Assembly (NCBI GenBank): GCA_965208395.1
Contig: CBDBON010000002.1
Location: forward strand, 124,001 to 188,000
Direction: 5' to 3'
Source of the DNA: CBDBON01 sp965208395
GTDB lineage: Bacteria > Chloroflexota > Dehalococcoidia > Lucifugimonadales > CBDBON01
DNA length: 64,000 nt
The notes beneath the pieces are model-generated. The model saw only the letters and a program-made list of their open reading frames with translations, did not search any database and was not told where the DNA came from. The stretch's first letter is position 1. Every line of letters begins with the position of its first letter. This document shows positions 57,813 to 64,000 of this stretch, in pieces. The position numbers and the translations under genes are program-made.

Positions 57813-58616
57813 TTAGACGTCGCCGGAGCTAGCGGCTTCAGGCGATGTCGATAGCAGTTGATGGGAGGCGAAGAGTCCGGCCTGCCTCTTGCCTTTAAGC
57901 CGGTAGCTCTCGCCTCGGATGTTGAGGACGTGGCTGTGGTGCAGCAGCCGGTCCAGGATGGCCGAGGCGATGACGGTATCGCCCAGAAGCTCACCCCACT
58001 CGGCGAAGCCCTTGTTGGAGGTGAGGATGATGCTGCCCCGCTCATAGCGAGCCGACACCAGGGTGAAGAAGGCGGTGGAGGCGTCCCGGTCGTAAGGCCA
58101 GATGCCGAACTCGTCCACGATGAGTAGCTTGGGCGACAGGTAGACCCGCATGCGCCGTTGGAGGTTGTTCTCCACCCTGGCCTTCCTCAGGTCCTCCATC
58201 AGGTCGTAGGCTCGGACGAAGTAGGCCCCCTGGCTCTTCTCGATGGCCTTGAGCGCTAGGGCCACCGCCAGATGGGTCTTGCCCACACCTGGCGGTCCCA
58301 GGAGCAGCAGGTTGGTGGCTTCAGCGACGAAGGACAGGCCGGCCAGTTCCCGCACCTGTCGCTCGTCGATGGAGGGCTGGAACGAGAAGTCGAACTGCTC
58401 CAAGGTCCGGTGGAAGGGGAGGTGAGCCAGCTTCGTCCTGGTGGACATGTACCGCTCCTTCCGGGCGGCCACTTCCACGCCGAGTAGCTCTGCCAGCATC
58501 TCGGGGTAGGTCAGTTTCTTGGTGGCCGCAGCGTCCAGGGAGTTGTCCAGGGCTTCGACGGCCTGCTTGAGGCCCAGCGTCTCCAGGTGCTGGCGAGCCT
58601 GTTCCAGCGCGATCAT
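57813..58616 (-). CDS. istB: IS21 helper ATPase IstB (copy 2)
   Basis: 267 residues identical to the copy at 50480-51283 (Walker A GPPGVGKTHLAV, Walker B LLIVDEFG). Overlaps istA by 4 bases. Confidence 0.97.
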   Translation of the reverse strand: MIALEQARQHLETLGLKQAVEALDNSLDAAATKKLTYPEMLAELLGVEVAARKERYMSTRTKLAHLPFHRTLEQFDFSFQPSIDERQVRELAGLSFVAEATNLLLLGPPGVGKTHLAVALALKAIEKSQGAYFVRAYDLMEDLRKARVENNLQRRMRVYLSPKLLIVDEFGIWPYDRDASTAFFTLVSARYERGSIILTSNKGFAEWGELLGDTVIASAILDRLLHHSHVLNIRGESYRLKGKRQAGLFASHQLLSTSPEAASSGDV

Positions 58617-59848
58617 CGCCCACCTCCCACCGCTGCCAACTCGTACACCTCCAGGGAGCGGCGCTCCACTTGGCCCACAGGGATCTGCACCGCCACGGCT
58701 TCCTTACGAGGACGATCATCGCCGCCGGGCAGTCCGTCCCACTGGCCCGGCAGTGTGAGGCGCTGACCGGTCCGCTGGGCTTGGGGATGCACCGCCAGCC
58801 GCACGTCGCCCGACCAGACCTCCACCGTACCGGCCCGCACACCCACCTGGACCGTCGAACCCGCCCAGCTCCAGGGCACGCCGTAGCGAGACCTCTCCCA
58901 GTGGACGTAGCCGTCCCTGGCCACCTTCCGCTCCTCCCGCATGTAGGGCGCAAGGCCCGAACGCGGCGGCAGGCTGCCCAGGTGGGCGAGCTCCTCAGCC
59001 AGCATCTCTCGGGGGACCCGGTGCGTCGTCCCATGGACTCGCCGATTGGCCACCGCATCGCACCACTCCAGGGCCTGGCGGTTCATGTCTGCGTCGTCGG
59101 TGAAGCGGACACCGGGCCACAGGTTGCCCCGGACGTACTTCACGCCGCTCTCCACCTTGCCCTTCGTCTGCGCTCGGTAGGGTCGGCACAGACGGAGGTC
59201 GAAGCCCATTCGCAGTGAGAAGTCCAGCATCCGGCTGTTCCACTCCGGCCTGCCCTCCCTGTCACGCCCCAGGACCACCACCTTGGCGTTGTCGTACAGG
59301 CAGCGGCGGGGAACACCACCGAAGTACTCGAAGGCGTTCAGATGGCACCTGATGAAGGTCGCCACGTCGGCGCGCCGGACGAACTCCACGTAGATGGTCC
59401 GAGACCAGCTCAGCACCATCACGAAGGCCCAGACCCGGTGCTTGCGCCCGTCCTCTCCGACATAGGCGAAGCTGCCCCAGTCCACCTGTGCCTGCTCGCC
59501 TGGCGCCGTCTCGAACCGCACCGTCGCACGGGGCTGACGCGGCCGACGCCGAGGCCGCACGTAGTTGGTCAGCGTCGGATAGCTGCCGTCGTAGCCCAAC
59601 TCCCGGATCTCCCGCAGCAGCACCACGCAGTTGTCCACTCCCGCCGACAGCCGACCATCTATGTGACCCTTGTATGGGTCCAGCTTCGACCCCTGCTTCT
59701 CTCGCCGCTTGGCCTTGGGCACCTCGTCGGAGCGCACGTACTTGCGCACGGTGTTCCGGGAAATCCCCAACTCCCTCGATATCCCTCGGATCGAGCTTCC
59801 ATCGCCCTTCAACTCGTATAACTCTCTCACTAACCCACCTCCTATCAT
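58613..59848 (-). CDS. istA: IS21 transposase IstA (copy 2)
   Basis: 411 residues identical to the copy at 49248-50483 (helix-turn-helix and DDE core intact). No frameshift, so the element is probably active. Confidence 0.97.
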   Translation of the reverse strand: MIGGGLVRELYELKGDGSSIRGISRELGISRNTVRKYVRSDEVPKAKRREKQGSKLDPYKGHIDGRLSAGVDNCVVLLREIRELGYDGSYPTLTNYVRPRRRPRQPRATVRFETAPGEQAQVDWGSFAYVGEDGRKHRVWAFVMVLSWSRTIYVEFVRRADVATFIRCHLNAFEYFGGVPRRCLYDNAKVVVLGRDREGRPEWNSRMLDFSLRMGFDLRLCRPYRAQTKGKVESGVKYVRGNLWPGVRFTDDADMNRQALEWCDAVANRRVHGTTHRVPREMLAEELAHLGSLPPRSGLAPYMREERKVARDGYVHWERSRYGVPWSWAGSTVQVGVRAGTVEVWSGDVRLAVHPQAQRTGQRLTLPGQWDGLPGGDDRPRKEAVAVQIPVGQVERRSLEVYELAAVGGGR

Positions 59849-59956
59849 TTGACTTGCTGCACCTCCTAATCGGTTTCCCGACGAAGATGCGTCCGCTATC
59901 GGGGTGGGTCAATTCCAAATTAGCGCTACTGGGTCAGTTTAGAGTTAGCACTAACA

Positions 59957-60420
59957 CCCTTAGCTGGCCCCCCCCTGAGCCTGCCGAAGGGTCGAAGGGC
60001 CGAAGCAGCCGCCCCCAGCTACGGAATGTCCCAAAATGTCCCACTTTGACGCACATATATATAAGAAGGATCACCCCCTCTTCCCCGCCGCACCTCCCCC
60101 TCTACGCAAGAAGGGAAGCCCGCCGCACCTCCCTCCTCTACGCAAGAAGGAGCCCCCGCGCCGCACCTCCCCCTCTACGCAAGAAGGGGCTCCCCCGCCG
60201 CACCTCCCTCTACGCAAGAAGGGGCCCCCGCGCCGCGCCCTCTCCCTCTTCCCCCCGGCTCCGCGGGGGGAAGATACAGATGGGGGGTCTTTCCCTCCGA
60301 CGCCGGGGTCCCCTGCCAGGCTGCGCCGAAGGGATGGGGGGTCTTACTCCCCCAGGCTAGCCCCACTCCTATATAATAGGGACAGCCCGTCCGTGGAGAG
60401 CCCCCTCGAACCATGAAAGG
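59957..60420 (+). repeat. REP-B remainder, iterons and a second tandem array
   Basis: CCTGAGCCTGCCGAAGGGTC (about 59974), then iterons TGTCCCAAAA, TGTCCCACTT, TGACGCACAT and ATATATATAAG (about 60028-60065). Four units of CCGCACCTCCCCCTCTACGC with AAGAAGGG follow (about 60087-60225), and a REP-A copy at about 60249-60285. A further REP-B relative sits at 60388-60414. No gene. Confidence 0.8.
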
Positions 60421-60521
60421 AGCTTCATCAGACTAGGCTCGCCTGGGCCTGAGGAAAAACTGGGGCCGAACGGGACACGCGGACAGTGCCGGGAAGCCCT
60501 CAACAAAGAACACGTGGCCTA

Positions 60522-60550
60522 TTGACACGAGTTTCCCACAGTGCTAACAT
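60522..60550 (+). promoter_or_regulatory. Promoter of the cadherin-like surface protein gene
   Basis: TTGACA (60522-60527), 17-nt spacer, TAACAT (60545-60550). The leader is about 60 bases with GAGG at 60609-60612 before the ATG at 60620. Confidence 0.7.
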
Positions 60551-60619
60551 CCGCCCGGTGTGTTATTGGACACGGGAGAATTTGCGTCACCCAAGACCTT
60601 GGCAAAGTGAGGCATTTGC

Positions 60620-63600
60620 ATGATGAATAGGATATCCAACCGCCTAACCGCCCGTTTCGTGGCTATCGCTGCGGTGCTGGCACTGGTGATGGCCGCCCCC
60701 GCGGTCTTCGCCGCGGAGTATATCGACTATGAGGAGGGCGGCACGGAGCCGGTGGCGACCTTCTCCGCGACCGATGCTGACGGAGACGCCATCGTCTGGT
60801 CGCTGAGCGGGGCGGACGCGAAATTCTTCACGATAGATGGCGGCGTGCTTGCCTTCAAGAGCTCGCCCAACTACGAGGATCCTGAGGACGAGGGATCTGA
60901 CAACATCTACAACGTGACGGTCGGCGCCTCCGGCGGCTCCACCGACGTGGTCGTGACGGTGACGAACAAGGACGAGATGGGCTCTGTGAGCCTGACCGAC
61001 CTGCAGCCGCAGGCCGGAGAGCCTGTGACGGCGAATGTAACCGACCAGGACTCGAGCAGCCTCGACCAGGTGAGGTGGCAGTGGTCGAAGTCGATGGACG
61101 AGGCTACCTGGGAGGATATAAGTGGGGGCACGTCCCCGACGTACACGCCTAAGGATGGCGACATAGACTACTACCTGCGGGCCACGGCGACCTACAGCGA
61201 CGGCTTGGGTACCGAGCGTGACTCTGCCAGTGCCGTGACGGCCTTTGCTGTGGAGGAGAGGCCGGTGGCCAACGCGCAGCCTGCGTTTGCCGACGATGAT
61301 TCCGATACTGATGGCGCTCAGCAGGACCGGCCGGTGAGGGAAACGGCGAAGGCCGGCGACAGCGTGGGCAACGCCGTTACGGCGTCGGACTCCGACAACG
61401 ACCCGTTGCTCTACACCCTGGACGGCGGAGATGCAATCACCCTTACAGGTACAGGCAGCCCGTCGGTTGACGCCGATGACCTGTTCACGATTGACAGATT
61501 GAGCGGACAGATCTCGGTGAAGAGCGGCGCCAACACGGACTACTTTGACCGCGAGACCTTCACCACTAGTGGCACTCTGGGTGCAGCGGATGCTGAGTTG
61601 GAGTACACGGTCACGGTAACGGCTGAGGACCCGTCTGGGTCGCAGGGCACTGTGACGGTAACGATCGAGGTCACGGCGGTGGACGAAGCGGCGACGATTG
61701 CCGTAGCTGACGCTCCGTTGGCCGCTGACGTGACCATTACCAGGACGGGCGACGAGTTCGTGGTGACCACGCCGGAAGAGGCAGATTTAGCTCTGACGGC
61801 CGATCCCGGCGGAACTAATGCCTTCGCCAGTGGTCTCCCGGTGTTCGATGCGGACGACCCTGAGGATGCGGCTGAAGCCGGTATATTCTGGTCGATCAGC
61901 GGACCTGACGCCAGGCGCTTCGAGATACGGAAGATCGACGCCAACAGTGCTAATGACGGCCTTGATGATGTCGACAGCAGCGCTGCGCTGCGGTGGTCCT
62001 CTGCCGACAGGGATGGTCCCAGCTTCGAGGCGATGGACTCGGCTGACGGGGACAACGTGTACGAGGTGACGGTGACGGTCTTTGACGGCGCTGCCAGCAA
62101 GTCCCAGGCCGTGAGCATCACGGTGAACAACGTGGAAGAGCCTGGGAGCATAAAGCTGTCGCAGCGTGTGCCGCAGGCGGGGAGAGCGATAACGGCCAGT
62201 TTGAGCGATCCTGACGGTGGCATAACGGGCGCCGAGTGGCAGTGGTACAGGGCTGTCACCGATCCTACGAGCCTGCCGACTACGGAATGTGATGACCCGA
62301 CCCCTACCACTGCAGGTACACCCTGCTTGATAGACGGTGCTACGTCGTCCACCTACACGCCTACTGCGGCTGACGCAGGGGCCGGCAATACCCTGACGGT
62401 GGTGGTTACCTACACGGACGCCTTCGTGACGGATGCTGACGACGGCGACACGGCCAATGCCACATCGGACGGCGATGCGCAGGCGAGGCCGGACGCGAAC
62501 GCCGCGCCGACCTTTGGTGACGACGAGTCGGTAGAGAGGGAAGTGGCGGAGAACGCCAATAAGGCCAACGTTGGAGAGCCGGTGACGGCCACTGACAGTG
62601 ACCCGGCGCCGCGCAACCTGTTGATGTACTCCCTCAGTGGAGACGGCAGCGATGCATTCAGCGTGAACAACGACGGTCAGATAACGACGGCGAAGGCGTT
62701 GGACTACGAGACGCAGTCGAGCTACAGCATCACGCTGACGGCGACCGACCCGTCCGGGGCCAGTGACTCCATCACGGTCAACATCACCGTGACCGACGCC
62801 GATGATCCCGCGACCATTTCGACCACGTCTTCCGTCTCCTATGCGGAGAACGGCACGGGGTCGGTGGCGACCTTCACGGCGACCGATGCTGACGGAGACG
62901 CCATCGTCTGGTCGCTGAGCGGAGCGGACGCGAAATTCTTCACGATAGATGGCGGCGTGCTTGCGTTCAAGAGCTCGCCGAACTACGAGAGTGCCAAGGA
63001 CGAGGGGTCCGACAACGTCTACAACGTGACGGTCAGAGCCTCCGGCGGTTCCACCGACGTGATGGTGACGGTGACGAACGTGGACGAGATGGGCTCTGTG
63101 AGCCTGACCGACCTGCAGCCGCAGGCCGGAGAGCCTGTGACGGCGAATGTAACCGACCAGGACTCGAGCAGCCTCGACCAGGTGAGGTGGCAGTGGTCGA
63201 AGTCGATGGACGAGGCTACCTGGGAGGACATAAGTGGGGGCACGTCCCCGACGTACACGCCTAAGGATGGCGACATAGACTACTACCTGCGGGCCACGGC
63301 GACCTACAGCGACGGCTTGGGTACCGAGCGTGACTCTGCCAGTGCCATGACGGCCTTTGCTGTGGAGGAGAGGCCGGTGGCCAACGCGCAGCCTGCGTTT
63401 GCCGACGATGATTCCGATACTGATGGCGCTCAGCAGGACCGGCCGGTGAGGGAAACGGCGAAGGCCGGCGACAGCGTGGGCAACGCCGTTACGGCGTCGG
63501 ACTCCGACAACGACCCGTTGCTCTACACCCTGGACGGCGGAGATGCAATCACCCTTACAGGTACAGGCAGCCCGTCGGTTGACGCCGATGACCTGTTCAC

Positions 63601-64000
63601 GATTGACAGATTGAGCGGACAGATCTCGGTGAAGAGCGGCGCCAACACGGACTACTTTGACCGCGAGACCTTCACCACTAGTGGCACTCTGGGTGCAGCG
63701 GATGCTGAGTTGGAGTACACGGTCACGGTAACGGCTGAGGACCCGTCTGGGTCGCAGGGCACTGTGACGGTAACGATCGAGGTCACGGCGGTGGACGAAG
63801 CGGCGACGATTGCCGTAGCTGACGCTCCGTTGGCCGCTGACGTGACCATTACCAGGACGGGCGACGAGTTCGTGGTGACCACGCCGGAAGAGGCAGATCT
63901 AGCTCTGACGGCCGATCCCGGCGGAACTAATACCTTCGCCAGTGGTCTCCCGGTGTTCGATGCGGACGACCCTGAGGATGCGGCTGAAGCCGATATATTC
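60620..64000 (+). CDS. Cadherin/Ig-like repeat surface protein, 3' end outside window
   Basis: At least 1,127 residues, open to the window end. Start ATG 60620 (a second ATG follows at 60623), with GAGG 7 bases upstream. Signal peptide ARFVAIAAVLALVMAAPAVF with AxA cleavage. Then alternating cadherin-type modules (FSATDADGDAIVWSLSGADA, DADDLFTIDRLSGQISVKSG) and Ig-like segments (MGSVSLTDLQPQAGEPVTAN, WQWSKSMDEATWEDISGG, TYTPKDGDIDYYLRATATYS). Asp-rich loops suggest calcium binding. From about 60771 the sequence repeats itself with a period of 2,112 bp (704 codons, second copy from 62883), with only a few changes. Probably a long extracellular adhesin. Confidence 0.9.
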   Translation, partial: MMNRISNRLTARFVAIAAVLALVMAAPAVFAAEYIDYEEGGTEPVATFSATDADGDAIVWSLSGADAKFFTIDGGVLAFKSSPNYEDPEDEGSDNIYNVTVGASGGSTDVVVTVTNKDEMGSVSLTDLQPQAGEPVTANVTDQDSSSLDQVRWQWSKSMDEATWEDISGGTSPTYTPKDGDIDYYLRATATYSDGLGTERDSASAVTAFAVEERPVANAQPAFADDDSDTDGAQQDRPVRETAKAGDSVGNAVTASDSDNDPLLYTLDGGDAITLTGTGSPSVDADDLFTIDRLSGQISVKSGANTDYFDRETFTTSGTLGAADAELEYTVTVTAEDPSGSQGTVTVTIEVTAVDEAATIAVADAPLAADVTITRTGDEFVVTTPEEADLALTADPGGTNAFASGLPVFDADDPEDAAEAGIFWSISGPDARRFEIRKIDANSANDGLDDVDSSAALRWSSADRDGPSFEAMDSADGDNVYEVTVTVFDGAASKSQAVSITVNNVEEPGSIKLSQRVPQAGRAITASLSDPDGGITGAEWQWYRAVTDPTSLPTTECDDPTPTTAGTPCLIDGATSSTYTPTAADAGAGNTLTVVVTYTDAFVTDADDGDTANATSDGDAQARPDANAAPTFGDDESVEREVAENANKANVGEPVTATDSDPAPRNLLMYSLSGDGSDAFSVNNDGQITTAKALDYETQSSYSITLTATDPSGASDSITVNITVTDADDPATISTTSSVSYAENGTGSVATFTATDADGDAIVWSLSGADAKFFTIDGGVLAFKSSPNYESAKDEGSDNVYNVTVRASGGSTDVMVTVTNVDEMGSVSLTDLQPQAGEPVTANVTDQDSSSLDQVRWQWSKSMDEATWEDISGGTSPTYTPKDGDIDYYLRATATYSDGLGTERDSASAMTAFAVEERPVANAQPAFADDDSDTDGAQQDRPVRETAKAGDSVGNAVTASDSDNDPLLYTLDGGDAITLTGTGSPSVDADDLFTIDRLSGQISVKSGANTDYFDRETFTTSGTLGAADAELEYTVTVTAEDPSGSQGTVTVTIEVTAVDEAATIAVADAPLAADVTITRTGDEFVVTTPEEADLALTADPGGTNTFASGLPVFDADDPEDAAEADIF

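Larger units (their letters stand above)
57711..59956 (-). mobile_element. IS21 family element, copy 2 (2,246 bp, opposite orientation)
   Basis: Left end on this strand TGTCAATGCTAAGTTAGATT, right end GTTTAGAGTTAGCACTAACA. Flanked by a 4-bp duplication CCCT (57707-57710 and 59957-59960). The encoded proteins and all other frames match copy 1, so the two copies appear identical. It inserted in a REP-B copy. Confidence 0.93.

Noticed and set aside
49140..59956. Composite transposon bounded by the two IS21 copies
   Set aside because: Each copy has its own target duplication with different sequence, which shows separate insertions rather than joint mobilisation.
57318..60225. CRISPR array
   Set aside because: Units are tandem and nearly continuous with no unique spacers, and no cas gene is present.
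1..64000. tRNA, rRNA genes, riboswitches
   Set aside because: Reading both strands by eye, I found no cloverleaf-like or conserved riboswitch sequence; a covariance-model scan would be decisive.

Overview
The window is a high-GC bacterial chromosome segment. It most resembles a Dehalococcoidia/SAR202-type member of the Chloroflexota. The grounds are an 11-subunit complex I without NuoEFG, F420-type LLM oxidoreductase, CocE hydrolase and S9 peptidase genes, secreted proteins with long Thr/Pro 'TPTPTATPEP' linkers, cadherin-like surface repeats, and several genes whose -10 box lies only 6-9 nt before the start codon. The taxonomic call is an inference; there is no rRNA or tRNA gene in the window to anchor it.

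Layout. 1-9.3 kb: the C-terminal 60% of mfd, an orphan Phd antitoxin, a polyphosphate-type cluster (CYTH-CHAD, NUDIX, PPK2), a nucleoside deoxyribosyltransferase-like gene, a HAD phosphatase, a HypE-like AIR-synthase protein and a thioredoxin-fold lipoprotein. The redox motif of that lipoprotein is interrupted by an in-frame TGA followed by a SECIS-like hairpin, so it is a strong selenoprotein candidate. 9.4-20 kb: nuoABCDHIJKLMN with a HicBA toxin-antitoxin pair lodged between nuoC and nuoD. 20-24 kb: a PIG-L deacetylase, a two-cupin protein, an internally deleted IS1595-type transposase and a type II restriction-modification pair. 24-29 kb: an S9 peptidase, then a minus-strand operon (OsmC, 2-hydroxyacid dehydrogenase, and a nitrile hydratase/thiocyanate hydrolase-type enzyme whose beta subunit is split into two genes). 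29-35.3 kb: an M16 metalloprotease lipoprotein, a transhydrogenase and a surface protein. 35.6-46 kb: a sugar-acid/secondary metabolite region (GarR-like reductase, SelA-fold PLP enzyme, LLM oxidoreductase, KdgK-like kinase with a zinc ribbon, an NCS2 permease fused to an HATPase-like domain, a membrane-anchored molybdopterin oxidoreductase, CocE, cupin). 46-64 kb: accessory DNA with small lipoproteins, a DUF6883/DUF4926 pair, two identical inverted IS21 elements, an OLD-like ATPase, a second HicBA pair, a GT-C glycosyltransferase, and dense arrays of GC-rich palindromic repeats. It ends in an open, very repetitive cadherin-type surface protein.

Two dispersed palindromic families run through the window. 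REP-A is a G/C-run hairpin followed by AAGATACAGATGGGGG or AAGGTTAGGATGGGGG. REP-B has the core TTCGCCCTGAGCCTGTCGAA. They fill intergenic space, occur as inverted pairs (BIME-like), form arrays at 47.4-49.1, 51.4-51.6, 56.7-57.7 and 60.0-60.4 kb, serve as IS21 targets, and in one membrane-protein gene sit in frame inside the coding sequence.
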